From: an uncultured Lachnospiraceae bacterium
Lineage (GTDB): Bacteria > Bacillota > Clostridia > Lachnospirales > Lachnospiraceae
Assembly (NCBI GenBank): GCA_947164865.1
Contig: CAMUYA010000023.1
Coordinates: 1-55,464 of the forward strand
Direction of reading: 5' to 3'
Length of the DNA stretch: 55,464 nt
In this document: in pieces, positions 42,312-51,581 of the stretch
Layout: each line of letters begins with the position of its first letter
Numbering within the stretch: position 1 is the stretch's first letter
Notes under the pieces: model-generated
Told to the model about the DNA's origin: nothing
Seen by the model: only the letters and a program-made list of their open reading frames with translations
The model's database searches: none
Program-made: the position numbers and the translations under genes

Positions 42312-42341
42312 TAAACAAAACAGAGCAGCCAAAGCTGCTCT
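42312..42341 (-). terminator. Terminator of carbohydrate-binding protein gene
   Basis: Minus strand CAGAGCAGC/GCTGCTCTG with a 4-nt loop followed by TTTTGTTT. Confidence 0.85.
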
Positions 42342-42349
42342 GCTGTATC

Positions 42350-44137
42350 TTACTCGGCGTAAAACCCGACCCCTTCATATATCCATCCCAGCGAAACCAG
42401 TTTGTTACGCTCATTCTCACTTATCGTGAAGTGATGTCTTCCCGAAACCGCGTTGGGATTATAAAGCCTGTAGACAGGTTTTCCGGTTTCTTCTTCCGCT
42501 GAATACCAGGATATTCCTTCATAATTCCAACCTGCGCTTACAAGGGAGTTTTTTTCAGACAAGCTCGTGGTATAGTGATGGTCACCATTGATCGGATCAT
42601 AAAGGCGGTATACAGGGGTAGTGCTTTCTTCCGGTACTGTGAAACCTTCCCCTTCATAACTCCATCCGGCCTTCGTGAGATTATCTCTCTCCACAGTGCT
42701 TTTGGTATAGAAATGCTCTCCATTATTCGGGTTGTAAAGTCTGTACATCGTCAGATCACTTTCTTCATTATTATCTTCTTTATTATCCTCATTTTCACCC
42801 GAATTGTCGTAGAGATCTTTGTACGGTTCCGTTCCTTGATCAAAATTCCTTTCACTTTCAAAACCCGATCCCGGTCCGAATGCTCCGTCACCCCCGGGAA
42901 CGGCACCACCTCCGTCAGGTCCGCTGATTCCGCTATTGTTTATAAGTGTAGCATTATCGGAAATATAACACACTCCGTCATAATCTATACCTGCTTCACC
43001 GCCTGTAGAACCACTTGTAACAGATATGTATCCCCCGGTAACGTTAATATTTCCGTTTGAATCAAGTCCATCCCCAGCTGCGTTTACGGTCCATCTTCCG
43101 CCTGTAATGTTTATGGAAAAGTCCAGTTCTTCGTTGTATGTGCCGTCGCTGTTTGCGGCATTTACACCATCATCGTTTGCCCTGAGGGTTGTATTTCCTC
43201 CAAAAAGGTTTACGACCGTACCTTCCAAGCCTTCTTCACACGTATCTATCGTGATCGTCGGTCCGGTGCCGTCGGACGAACCGATTGTCAGGATCCTGTC
43301 GGCATGGATAGCATCATCACCGGCGGATATTACTATCGTTCCGCTGAGTATCGTAAGATCATAACCTGAATTAAGGGCATCATTTGCGGCGTTTATATTT
43401 ATCTCCAGGGATCCTTCTATCACAAAAGAGGGCGTGTCTGCGTCGCCGACCTTGATGCCGTTTTTACATGAAGAGGCATCGATGTTAAGTGTGCCTATAC
43501 CGGTAAGATAAACATTCGATCCGTCTTTAGCCTTTATCGCAGCACCGTCGAAGGCATCTGCCACTTCGGCATCTTCCGAATCTTCATCCGCAGGATCTTC
43601 TGCATCCGTAAGGTTTACCGTGCCTTCTATTATCAGCTTAACCTCACTGTTCTTGTTTAAAGATACCGTAGCCCCCGTAGTACTTGTAAGATCCAGGTCC
43701 CTCAGGATCAGCACCACATCTGTCGTTCCCTTTTTAACCGTAATATTTCCGTCTGAACAGTCACCGGTTACTATATATGTACCGGCTGCATCTATCTTTA
43801 TGTCATTGTTTTCGTTACTCATTACATATGTTGTTGCATTTGCTTCATCTGCAATAAGATCGATTGCCGTGTTCTGTACTGTACTTAAAGCAATCTCAGA
43901 TGGTTCATCAGCCAGAGTCACATTGTTTTGTGCTCCTCCAAAATCCGCCATATTCCGATCAAAGCCTCCGAAAGATCCTGAAAAGCCCCCCGGCTGGCTA
44001 ACCATGCCTGTCTGTTCATATCCCTGTTCTGCCGCGTAAACTCCCATAGGGCTTAAGCATACGGCGAATATTGATGCAATACTCACTGCTGTGGTGAGAT
44101 GTTTCATTACCTTTTTACTTCTGTTTTTCATATTCAT
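42350..44137 (-). CDS. Secreted Cthe_2159-like carbohydrate-binding protein with DUF5648 repeats
   Basis: 595 residues. Signal peptide (KHLTTAVSIASIFAVCLSPM, cut after VYA). Residues 70-400 form a beta-helix of the Cthe_2159 type, with repeats such as NKNSEVKLIIEGTVNLTD, LTILSGTIVISAGDDAI and INVTGGYISVTSGS. A Gly-rich and acidic linker follows, then three DUF5648 units, each opening YRLYNPNNGEHFYT or a close variant and ending GWxYEG. DUF5648 units are common in surface and lytic proteins. It likely binds plant or wall polysaccharide outside the cell. AGGAG 5 nt before ATG 44137. Two tandem 11-bp boxes upstream. Confidence 0.85.
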   Translation of the reverse strand: MNMKNRSKKVMKHLTTAVSIASIFAVCLSPMGVYAAEQGYEQTGMVSQPGGFSGSFGGFDRNMADFGGAQNNVTLADEPSEIALSTVQNTAIDLIADEANATTYVMSNENNDIKIDAAGTYIVTGDCSDGNITVKKGTTDVVLILRDLDLTSTTGATVSLNKNSEVKLIIEGTVNLTDAEDPADEDSEDAEVADAFDGAAIKAKDGSNVYLTGIGTLNIDASSCKNGIKVGDADTPSFVIEGSLEININAANDALNSGYDLTILSGTIVISAGDDAIHADRILTIGSSDGTGPTITIDTCEEGLEGTVVNLFGGNTTLRANDDGVNAANSDGTYNEELDFSINITGGRWTVNAAGDGLDSNGNINVTGGYISVTSGSTGGEAGIDYDGVCYISDNATLINNSGISGPDGGGAVPGGDGAFGPGSGFESERNFDQGTEPYKDLYDNSGENEDNKEDNNEESDLTMYRLYNPNNGEHFYTKSTVERDNLTKAGWSYEGEGFTVPEESTTPVYRLYDPINGDHHYTTSLSEKNSLVSAGWNYEGISWYSAEEETGKPVYRLYNPNAVSGRHHFTISENERNKLVSLGWIYEGVGFYAE

Positions 44138-44210
44138 CTTTTCTCCTATCCTTTCTTTCATAGCAGCCTGAGCTGTTATCGATCTGCTTACGGTTTTATC
44201 CTATCGGTAC

Positions 44211-44232
44211 AACCTGAAATCAACCTGAAATC
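44211..44232. promoter_or_regulatory. Tandem 11-bp boxes, response-regulator-like site
   Basis: GATTTCAGGTT occurs twice without a gap on the minus strand (44232-44211), followed after about 10 nt by a -10-like GATAAA. OmpR/PhoB-family activators bind 11-bp direct repeats in place of a -35. Confidence 0.55.
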
Positions 44233-44290
44233 AAATACGGATATTCAAAAAAATATATTGAGATTTAATCTTTTTGCATTACTGCTTAAC

Positions 44291-44327
44291 AAAAAATACG
44301 CTGATACTCATAACAAGTATCAGCGTA
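44291..44327 (-). terminator. Terminator of recA-recX
   Basis: Minus strand TACGCTGATACT/AGTATCAGCGTA, perfect 12-bp arms, 7-nt loop, then TTTTTTG. Confidence 0.9.
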
Positions 44328-44357
44328 AATAATTTTGATTTTAATATCTGGGCTTGA

Positions 44358-44984
44358 TCAAATATCGCAACTGCCGCCCATCACCCTGCTGATCGCATCC
44401 CGGGAATAACCCTTTCTCATAAGAAAAGCATACTGTTTGTTCCATTCCCTGAGATCCGATCTCTCCGAAGGATCAAAATTTCTTTTTTGCAGGAGTCTTT
44501 TTATCTGCTCCGCTTCGTCACAGCCAAAGCCTTCCTCTTCACAGGTCTCGAAGGCAGCTCTGATCGTCTCGGATGAGATTCCCTTCCCAATAAGGTCCTG
44601 CTTAATGCGCATACGGCTTTTATCCTGAATGTGGATCCTGATATATTCCTCAGCAAGCCTGCGATCATTTATATAATTATAAGAAGAAACATATTCTATC
44701 GCTTCATCAATGACCTGTGGTGGATAATCACCGTCTTTAAGTTTATCTCTTAGTTGCTTTTCAGAATATAACCTGCTCTTCAAAAGATTCATTGCACGCA
44801 GTTTGGCTCTTTTGGGAAGTATAACGCGCGTTATTTCATCATAATCTTCCGCGGTTATCTCCCCGCCTTCGCAGATATTGAACTTTCTGAACTCTCCTTT
44901 GTAAAGGATAAAGGCAAGTTCCTCGTCTATATATATTTTGCTGCGCTTTTTGTCAAGCGGTCTTATTTCCGTTATCTGCATCAT
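44358..44984 (-). CDS. recX: RecA regulator RecX
   Basis: 208 residues, all helical with the RecX three-helix repeats (RAMNLLKSRLYSEKQLRDKL, YINDRRLAEEYIRIHI, WNKQYAFLMRKGYSRDAI). Modulates RecA filament growth. GGGG precedes two tandem ATG codons. Lies 15 nt behind recA, so it is SOS-induced with it. Confidence 0.93.
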   Translation of the reverse strand: MMQITEIRPLDKKRSKIYIDEELAFILYKGEFRKFNICEGGEITAEDYDEITRVILPKRAKLRAMNLLKSRLYSEKQLRDKLKDGDYPPQVIDEAIEYVSSYNYINDRRLAEEYIRIHIQDKSRMRIKQDLIGKGISSETIRAAFETCEEEGFGCDEAEQIKRLLQKRNFDPSERSDLREWNKQYAFLMRKGYSRDAISRVMGGSCDI

Positions 44985-44999
44985 TTACCCCGTTTGGGC

Positions 45000-46088
45000 T
45001 TATTCCGAGGCCTTTGCTGCCTTCCCTTTTCCCGCAGATTTTGAAGTGCTGTCATCGGAAGCGTCGGCCGCCTTGGCTTCTGCTTCGGAAGCACCGTTTA
45101 ATCCGTAGTGATCACGAACCTTTTTCTCTATCTCAGACATGATAGCAGGATTGTCCTTGAGATACTGCTTTGCATTCTCTCTGCCCTGACCGATCTTTTC
45201 ACCGTTATATGCATACCAGGCTCCTGATTTTACAACTATATCGGCGTCAGCCGCCTTATCCAGTATATCTCCGGCTACGGATATTCCTTCTCCGAACATG
45301 ATATCGAACTCGGCTTCCTTAAAAGGCGGAGCCACCTTATTCTTCACCACTTTAACACGAGTGCGGTTTCCGATCACATCGCCACCCTGCTTTATAGATT
45401 CGATCCTGCGGACATCGAGCCTTACAGATGAATAAAACTTAAGCGCACGACCGCCGGTTGTGGTCTCGGGATTTCCAAACATGACTCCGACTTTCTCACG
45501 GAGCTGGTTGATAAATACCACAACACAATTTGATTTGCTGATAACCGCTGTAAGCTTCCTCAAAGCCTGGCTCATAAGTCTCGCCTGAAGGCCCACGTGC
45601 GAATCACCCATGTCTCCGTCGATCTCGGCCTTTGGAACAAGTGCGGCTACAGAGTCCACAACCACTATATCGATAGCTCCCGACCTTACCATGGTTTCCG
45701 CTATTTCAAGAGCCTGCTCACCGTTATCGGGCTGCGATATGTAAAGATTGTCTATATCAACTCCGATATTCTTGGCATACACCGGGTCAAGAGCATGCTC
45801 TGCATCAATAAAACCGGCGATACCTCCGCGCTTCTGAACTTCAGAGATCATATGTAGCGTGACCGTAGTCTTACCGCTGGATTCAGGGCCGTATATCTCA
45901 ACAATCCTTCCCTTGGGAATGCCACCCAGCCCGAGCGCTATATCAAGACTGATAGAACCGGTGGGAATGGTTTCAACATTCATCTGAGCCGCGGGATCTC
46001 CCAATCGCATAACGGCTCCTTTTCCATATTGTTTCTCAAGCTGACTCAGGGCAGCTTCAAGTGCTTTTTTCTTATCTTCGTTTTCCAT
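45000..46088 (-). CDS. recA: Recombinase RecA
   Basis: 362 residues. Walker [10 protein letters not shown], Walker B region [15 protein letters not shown]-binding loop [16 protein letters not shown] and [22 protein letters not shown], and an Ala/Ser/Lys tail. Carries out strand exchange and LexA cleavage. AAGGAA 7 nt before ATG 46088. Promoter carries two LexA boxes. Confidence 0.99.
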   Translation of the reverse strand: MENEDKKKALEAALSQLEKQYGKGAVMRLGDPAAQMNVETIPTGSISLDIALGLGGIPKGRIVEIYGPESSGKTTVTLHMISEVQKRGGIAGFIDAEHALDPVYAKNIGVDIDNLYISQPDNGEQALEIAETMVRSGAIDIVVVDSVAALVPKAEIDGDMGDSHVGLQARLMSQALRKLTAVISKSNCVVVFINQLREKVGVMFGNPETTTGGRALKFYSSVRLDVRRIESIKQGGDVIGNRTRVKVVKNKVAPPFKEAEFDIMFGEGISVAGDILDKAADADIVVKSGAWYAYNGEKIGQGRENAKQYLKDNPAIMSEIEKKVRDHYGLNGASEAEAKAADASDDSTSKSAGKGKAAKASE

Positions 46089-46105
46089 TTTGATTCCTTT
46101 CTTTG

Positions 46106-46119
46106 GGAACGAATGTTCG
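46106..46119. promoter_or_regulatory. SOS (LexA) box, recA leader
   Basis: CGAACATTCGTTCC on the minus strand, GAAC-N4-GTTC form of the Firmicute LexA box, between the transcription start and recA. Confidence 0.8.
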
Positions 46120-46131
46120 GTCTACTGTATT

Positions 46132-46160
46132 ACAATAAAACATCCGTTCGATTTTGTCAA
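46132..46160 (-). promoter_or_regulatory. Promoter of recA-recX
   Basis: Minus strand TTGACA, 17-bp spacer, TATTGT. A LexA box fills the spacer. Confidence 0.75.
46138..46150. promoter_or_regulatory. SOS (LexA) box between -35 and -10 of recA
   Basis: CGAACGGATGTTT on the minus strand matches CGAAC-RNRY-GTTY. A bound LexA would block polymerase directly. Confidence 0.8.
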
Positions 46161-46188
46161 CAGTTTTTTTAGCCAATCCGATATTCGG

Positions 46189-46222
46189 AAAATAACACAA
46201 AAGGACCTGCCGAAGCAAGTCC
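46189..46222 (-). terminator. Terminator of pgsA-cinA transcript
   Basis: Minus strand GGACTTGC/GCAGGTCC around TTCG, followed by TTTTGTGTTATTTT, separating cinA from the recA promoter. Confidence 0.75.
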
Positions 46223-46259
46223 CCGATAAGAGATTTAACAGAAATTTAATATAGTCCGC

Positions 46260-46300
46260 AAACGGCCGTTTTACGGACATTTGCGGACATTTTCGGACAT
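46260..46300. repeat. Palindrome plus three CGGACAT repeats at 10-bp spacing
   Basis: AAACGGCCGTTT (46260-46271) is a perfect 12-bp palindrome. CGGACAT then starts at 46274, 46284 and 46294, exactly one helical turn apart. It lies between the cinA stop and its terminator. Confidence 0.7.
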
Positions 46301-46335
46301 CTGTCCTTACCATTGATAACATGTGCTATTCAGAG

Positions 46336-47607
46336 TCAGTTTTCCTCATCCGAACCGAATGTTATACGGCTGTAGTATTCCAGAACATTGTTCCTCATAA
46401 AGGAAAGTGCCGCTGCTGTTGCGGATTCGCGTATCTTGTTCCGGTTTCCGGAAAATCTGGCCTCCGTAACCGAAACCTTTCCCTTGATACAACAGGCTAT
46501 ATATACCAGACCCACAGGTTTGTCCTCGGATGCGTCCGGCCCTGCATTTCCGGTCACGCTCACACATACATCGGCTTTAGTGATTCCGGCAAGTCCCTTT
46601 GCCATATCCCGTGCGGTTTCTGCACTTATCACACCATATTTATCTATAACGGACTTTCTTACTCCGAGCAGCTTTTTCTTTGATTTGTTGGAATAGGTTA
46701 TAAATCCGCTCTTGTAAACATCCGAAACACCGGGTACATTTATCAGCCTTGAACTAAGCATTCCGCCCGTACAGCTCTCCGCGCAGGATACGGTAAGCTT
46801 GTTGGCCAGCAGCAGATTGACAACAGATTGCTCAAGAGTCTCATTCTCGTCCGTTGTATAGATATAGTTGCCAAATCGGTCTTTCAATTCCTGAATGATC
46901 GGTTTGATCAGCTTTCTTGCTGCCTTCTTATCCTCTCCCGAAGCAGTTACACGTATGTGCACCTCTCCTATCTTTGCATAAGTGGCAATGGTAGGATTTG
47001 TCTGGGCATCTATAAGGTCGGCTATCATAGTCTCGACCTTGCTCTCTCCTATACCGCATATCTTGACCGTTTTTGAATAAATAACACCCGGCGTTAATTC
47101 TTTGAGGTATGGGAAAATATCATTTTCGAACATCGGAATAAGCTCCGAGGGAGGTCCGGGAAGAAGTATAAGCCTTGCATCCTTCTCTTCCATTATTATA
47201 CCGGGCGCCGTTCCGTTCGGATTGTAAACGGCCCTGCCGCCTTCCGGAACAAGAGCCTGTTTCCAATTATTCTCTGTAGGCTGTGTACCCTTCTTTGCAA
47301 AGTACTGTTCTATGTGAAGACGGCTTTCTTCATCCATGATAAGCTTTCTTCCATAGGATTTGGCCGCTGTTTCCTTCGTAAGATCATCCTCCGTAGGACC
47401 GAGGCCGCCGCAGAGTATGATCACATCCGAACGCTTTCTCGCCGTCTTTATTGAATCGAGCAGTCTTTCCTCGTTATCACCCACCACCGACTGATAGTAG
47501 CACGACAGACCTGTCTCCGATATCTTTTCAGCCATGTACGCGGCATTGGTGTTTACAATATTTCCGAGCAAAAGCTCGGTACCTACACAGATTATTTCTA
47601 CATTCAT
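46336..47607 (-). CDS. cinA: CinA family nicotinamide mononucleotide deamidase-related protein
   Basis: 423 residues. N-terminal MoCF-like pyrophosphatase domain (CVGTELLLGNIVNTN, CGGLGPTEDD) and C-terminal PncC deamidase domain (SCAESCTGGMLSSRL, SVTGNAGPD). It recycles pyridine nucleotides and is co-expressed with recA in transformable species. GGGAG 6 nt before ATG 47607. A promoter of its own is not evident; it probably follows pgsA. Confidence 0.95.
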   Translation of the reverse strand: MNVEIICVGTELLLGNIVNTNAAYMAEKISETGLSCYYQSVVGDNEERLLDSIKTARKRSDVIILCGGLGPTEDDLTKETAAKSYGRKLIMDEESRLHIEQYFAKKGTQPTENNWKQALVPEGGRAVYNPNGTAPGIIMEEKDARLILLPGPPSELIPMFENDIFPYLKELTPGVIYSKTVKICGIGESKVETMIADLIDAQTNPTIATYAKIGEVHIRVTASGEDKKAARKLIKPIIQELKDRFGNYIYTTDENETLEQSVVNLLLANKLTVSCAESCTGGMLSSRLINVPGVSDVYKSGFITYSNKSKKKLLGVRKSVIDKYGVISAETARDMAKGLAGITKADVCVSVTGNAGPDASEDKPVGLVYIACCIKGKVSVTEARFSGNRNKIRESATAAALSFMRNNVLEYYSRITFGSDEEN

Positions 47608-47696
47608 TGGTTACTCCCAAAAATTAAATAACAGTATCATTTAAAATATAAATTATATATTCTTTTGTTATATTCTTGTCAGCCCGGGTAATACTT

Positions 47697-48329
47697 CTAT
47701 TCCAGGATCACTTTCCGATTCTTCACAACATAGTCGATCAGTGATATCACTGTAAGAGCCAGTGCAATATACATGACTACGGTTGTCAGTATTCCGTAAA
47801 AAGGGATATAGGGGCTGAGGTCGACTATCGCCATAATAACAAGTGTCATTTGAAATGTCGTCTTCCACTTTCCGAAGTAACTCGCCGCAATAACTATCCC
47901 CGCGTCGGAGGCTACCAGTCTGAACCCGCTGATTATAAATTCTCTTGCAATGATCACGATCACGACCCATGCGGGAATCCTGTTCATGGATATAAGACAT
48001 ATAAGCCCGGCACTTACAAGCATTTTGTCCGCCAGCGGATCCATAAATTTACCGAAATTTGTTACCAGTTTGTATTTTCTTGCTATCTTTCCGTCGAGCA
48101 GATCGGTGATGGAGGCGATTAAAAAAATAACATCTGCTACGATGCAGGGGACAAAGTCATTTTCCCCAAACCATCCGCTTTCGGCACCGAGAAGCGCTAT
48201 AACGAAGGGAATTATCAATAACACTCGAAATGTAGTCATGATATTGGGAACATTCCATATCTTGACCTTTTTTGTCCCTTCCTGTCCGCTTTCTGTCATG
48301 TTTTTTTCTTCTTTTACGGTCTCACTCAT
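47697..48329 (-). CDS. pgsA: Phosphatidylglycerophosphate synthase
   Basis: 210 residues with four to five helices. The CDP-alcohol phosphotransferase motif is complete: DGKIARKYK, then G and MDPLADK. An N-terminal Glu/Lys extension of about 20 residues precedes the first helix. Converts CDP-DAG to PGP. AGGAG 9 nt before ATG 48329. Overlaps the rimO end by 8 bp. Confidence 0.95.
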   Translation of the reverse strand: MSETVKEEKNMTESGQEGTKKVKIWNVPNIMTTFRVLLIIPFVIALLGAESGWFGENDFVPCIVADVIFLIASITDLLDGKIARKYKLVTNFGKFMDPLADKMLVSAGLICLISMNRIPAWVVIVIIAREFIISGFRLVASDAGIVIAASYFGKWKTTFQMTLVIMAIVDLSPYIPFYGILTTVVMYIALALTVISLIDYVVKNRKVILE

Positions 48330-49650
48330 TACAGAGTTCTCCTATAAGGTCATAATCGTTTGATCCGGTAACTCTTACTTTTACAAAGTCTCCGGTCATA
48401 AGGTTCGCCCCCGTATTCAGGAACAGGTATCCGTCCACCGAAGGGGCATCGCGATAAGTCCGCGTTACATATGTATCTTCGTCCGCAACCTTTCCTTCTA
48501 CCATGACTTCCAGAACGGTTCCGACCATTTCCTCATTCTTATCAAAGCAGACTGCCTGCTGAAGTTCCATCAATTCGTCGCGGCGAGAGTTCTTTATTTC
48601 ATCCGGGATCTGATCTTCCATTTCCGCAGCTGCAGTATCTTCTTCCTGTGAATACGTAAACACTCCCAGTCTGTCAAATTCAGCTTCGTTTACGAATCGG
48701 TACAGATCTTCAAAATCCTCCTGGGTTTCTCCGGGGAATCCCGAAATAAGAGTTGTTCGTAAAGCTATTCCGGGAATTCTTTCCCTGATGTGTGTTATTC
48801 TTTCTCTGAGTTCTTCCTGATCTGTCCTTCTCCCCATTTTTTTCAGGATCTTATCCGATGCATGCTGAATGGGAATATCAAGATAATTGCATATCTTCTC
48901 CTCGGAAGCTATTGTATCTATCAGCTCATCCGTTATTTCCTCCGGATAGCAGTAAAGGAGTCTGATCCAGTGGAGGCCCTCAACTTCACAGAGTTTCCTG
49001 AGCAGCTCCGGGAGCATCTTTTTCCCGTAAATATCTGTTCCGTAAAGTGTGGTTTCCTGCGCAACGAGTATGAGTTCCCTCACCCCTTTGCCTGCCAGAT
49101 CCCTCGCCTCCTCCAGCAGTTCCTCCATTGGAACGGATACGTATCTGCCTCTGACCTTGGGAATTATGCAATAAGTGCAGTTCTTATTACAGCCCTCGGC
49201 AATTTTCAGGTAAGCAAAATGGCCACCTGTTGTGATTATACGGCTTCTGAGAGTGCGGTATATTTTTCCGGTCTCTCTGAAATAGTCGTTTCCGTTTTGC
49301 TTTAGTGCTTCGCTCAGCGCTTCCTCTATATCACCGGTTGATGCGATTCCCACCAGAGCATCCACTTCGGGTATCTCTTTTCTGATCTCGTCCCTGTACC
49401 TCTGAGCCAGACAGCCTGTCGCGATAAGAGCCTTTATTCTGCCTTCTTTTCTGAGTTCAGCCATCTCCAGAAGAGTGTTTATGCTCTCCTGCTTTGCATC
49501 GGAAATAAAGCAACAGGTGTTAACAATGACAGCATCCGCTTCATTTTCGTCATCGGTAAATCCATATCCCGATCCGGAAAGAAGTCCCATCATTTTTTCT
49601 GTATCGACAAGGTTTTTATCACAACCCAATGATATAAAAAGAATCTTCAT
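48322..49650 (-). CDS. rimO: Ribosomal protein S12 methylthiotransferase RimO
   Basis: 442 residues. N-terminal cluster Cys residues in SLGCDKN, VNTCCF and TGCLAQRY; radical SAM motif EGCNKNCTYCIIP; C-terminal TRAM-like segment. SLGCDKNLVDTE fits RimO rather than MiaB. Adds a methylthio group to S12 Asp. AAGGAA before ATG 49650 is preferred over the open frame at 49671. Confidence 0.93.
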   Translation of the reverse strand: MKILFISLGCDKNLVDTEKMMGLLSGSGYGFTDDENEADAVIVNTCCFISDAKQESINTLLEMAELRKEGRIKALIATGCLAQRYRDEIRKEIPEVDALVGIASTGDIEEALSEALKQNGNDYFRETGKIYRTLRSRIITTGGHFAYLKIAEGCNKNCTYCIIPKVRGRYVSVPMEELLEEARDLAGKGVRELILVAQETTLYGTDIYGKKMLPELLRKLCEVEGLHWIRLLYCYPEEITDELIDTIASEEKICNYLDIPIQHASDKILKKMGRRTDQEELRERITHIRERIPGIALRTTLISGFPGETQEDFEDLYRFVNEAEFDRLGVFTYSQEEDTAAAEMEDQIPDEIKNSRRDELMELQQAVCFDKNEEMVGTVLEVMVEGKVADEDTYVTRTYRDAPSVDGYLFLNTGANLMTGDFVKVRVTGSNDYDLIGELCNE

Positions 49651-49724
49651 ATATTTCCTTATTAACAGCAAAAAAACCGAAACTCCAGAGCGTGATCGCT
49701 TTATGTTCCGGTTTTATACTGATA

Positions 49725-49961
49725 TTAATCCTCTGTATTGGGAAGGATTCTAACCTTGCCCTCATTGATCTCATCAATAGCAATTGAGAGAGGCTTTTCA
49801 TCTTCTGAACCCGCAAGAGCTTCGTCTCCGCTCACAATCTGTCTTGCTCTCTTTGCCGAAGCCATTACGATTGAATAACGGCTGGTAACAATAGGGGTCT
49901 CATCCTCGGTGACATCCTTATTTACAACATTCATTAAATCTGCATAAGACGGGTGTAACAT
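49725..49961 (-). CDS. rpoZ: RNA polymerase omega subunit
   Basis: 78 residues. Conserved MLHPSYADLMN and SRYSIVMASAKRARQI identify omega, which stabilises beta-prime. Follows gmk by 65 nt, the usual order. Confidence 0.92.
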   Translation of the reverse strand: MLHPSYADLMNVVNKDVTEDETPIVTSRYSIVMASAKRARQIVSGDEALAGSEDEKPLSIAIDEINEGKVRILPNTED

Positions 49962-50026
49962 TTTTTCATACTCCTTTATAATCTCTTCTTAATTATATAT
50001 CAGCAACAGTAATATAGTAGTACAGC

Positions 50027-50650
50027 TTAGCTGTAAACATCAAGCTGTTTTTTCATGTCTTCAATAAAAGCCTGCATCCTGACCGGCTGCTTCCTGGAAG
50101 TCTCGATAATACCGTGAACTTCATCAACACAGGTTTCCAGATCGTCATTGATCACTATAAAATCGTAGGTATCCATACCCACCGATTCCTCATGGGCGCG
50201 GGCCAGTCTGCCTCTGATAGCCTCTTCGGTCTCAGTGCCCCTTGAGCGGAGCCTTCTTTCAAGCTCACCGGCACTGGGCGGAGTCACAAAGATCAGCAGG
50301 CTTTCGGGAAATGCCTTCTTTATGTTGGTTGCCCCCTGGATCTCTATCTCCAGTATAACGTTTCTGCCCTCGCTCAGTTTTTTTTCGACAAAAGCCCTGG
50401 GCGTCCCGTAGTAGTTCCCGCAATACTGCGCATACTCCAAAAGTCCGTTTTCGGCTATTGCCTTTTCAAATTCTTCCCTCGATACAAAGAAGTAATTAAC
50501 TCCTTCTACATCGCCCGGACGCGGTGCCCTTGAAGTCATGGAAATCGAAAGCGCGTATTCATCGTATTTTTCGATCAGCCTGTTTACTATGGTCCCTTTC
50601 CCGGCACCCGAAAAACCGGAAATAACAAGCAAAATACCTTTTTTTGCCAT
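50027..50650 (-). CDS. gmk: Guanylate kinase
   Basis: 207 residues. P-loop GFSGAGKGT, GMP-binding SMTSRAPRPGDVEGVNYFF, and FVTPPSAGELERRLRSRG lid. Phosphorylates GMP to GDP. CGGAGG before ATG 50650. Confidence 0.97.
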   Translation of the reverse strand: MAKKGILLVISGFSGAGKGTIVNRLIEKYDEYALSISMTSRAPRPGDVEGVNYFFVSREEFEKAIAENGLLEYAQYCGNYYGTPRAFVEKKLSEGRNVILEIEIQGATNIKKAFPESLLIFVTPPSAGELERRLRSRGTETEEAIRGRLARAHEESVGMDTYDFIVINDDLETCVDEVHGIIETSRKQPVRMQAFIEDMKKQLDVYS

Positions 50651-50702
50651 TCCCTACCTCCGACATAACAACAAATATCCGTCTTTTCGATAAATGAGCG
50701 GT

Positions 50703-51581
50703 TTATTCAACATTCTGGATCTGTTCTCTGACTTTTTCAATCTCAGTCTTGAGCTCGATACCGTAGTTTGCTATCTCCAGATCGGTGGATTTTGAAAGGA
50801 TCGTGTTGGCTTCCCTGTTGAGCTCCTGCGCGAGGAAATCGAGCTTGCGGCCAATACTGTCGCCCTCAAGAAGTTCTTTTTTGACTGCTTCTATGTGGCT
50901 CTTCAGCCTTACAATCTCTTCATCAACACAGATCTTGTCGGCAAAGATCGTAACCTCGGTGAGAAGCCTTCCTTCGTCAACACTTGTGTCGCCAAGGATC
51001 TCTCTTACCCGGGCATCTATCTTTCCGCGGTATTCCTCGATGATCTTAGGGGATCTCTCCTCGATGAATTCCACCAGCCCGAGCATATTGTCGAGCTTTT
51101 CGATAAGATCTTTCTTAAGTCTCTCTCCCTCAGCTGTCCTTGTCTTGACAAACACTTCACAAGCCTCGTCGATGGCGGTCTTAAGGTCTTTCCAAAGCTC
51201 ATCCTCGTCTATCTCGCTCTCCTCCATTTCAAATACGTCGGGGTATTTGGAGAGCGTGGAAACTCTGATATCATCCTCAAGTCCGAAATCTTCCGCCATT
51301 GTCCTGAGATATTTCAGGTACTCGGCTGCAAGATCTTTGTTATACCTGACTGTCTGTGTCGTTTCTCCAAAGTTCTCGTAGGAGATGAAAACATCAACCT
51401 TTCCTCTTGAGATGTAGTTTTTCAATTCCTGCCGGATGGCTGCATCAAAGAAATTGAGCGCCTTGGGCATTCTGATGTTTACATCGAGATATCGGTGGTT
51501 TACACTCTTAAGCTCTACGGTGAATTTCCTGTCATGAACCGTGATCTCGCTTCTTCCGAAGCCGGTCATACTTTTAATCAT
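50703..51581 (-). CDS. yicC: YicC-family endoribonuclease
   Basis: 292 residues. MIKSMTGFGRSEI start, SVNHRYLDVNIRMP and C-terminal GRKLDFLAQELNREANT are the YicC hallmarks. The family is reported to be an RNA-degrading enzyme. Overlaps glgA by 4 nt (ATGA). Confidence 0.93.
   Translation of the reverse strand: MIKSMTGFGRSEITVHDRKFTVELKSVNHRYLDVNIRMPKALNFFDAAIRQELKNYISRGKVDVFISYENFGETTQTVRYNKDLAAEYLKYLRTMAEDFGLEDDIRVSTLSKYPDVFEMEESEIDEDELWKDLKTAIDEACEVFVKTRTAEGERLKKDLIEKLDNMLGLVEFIEERSPKIIEEYRGKIDARVREILGDTSVDEGRLLTEVTIFADKICVDEEIVRLKSHIEAVKKELLEGDSIGRKLDFLAQELNREANTILSKSTDLEIANYGIELKTEIEKVREQIQNVE

Noticed and set aside
46122..46322. 66-codon frame between cinA and recA
   Set aside because: Overlaps the recA promoter, a terminator and short repeats; no ribosome site.
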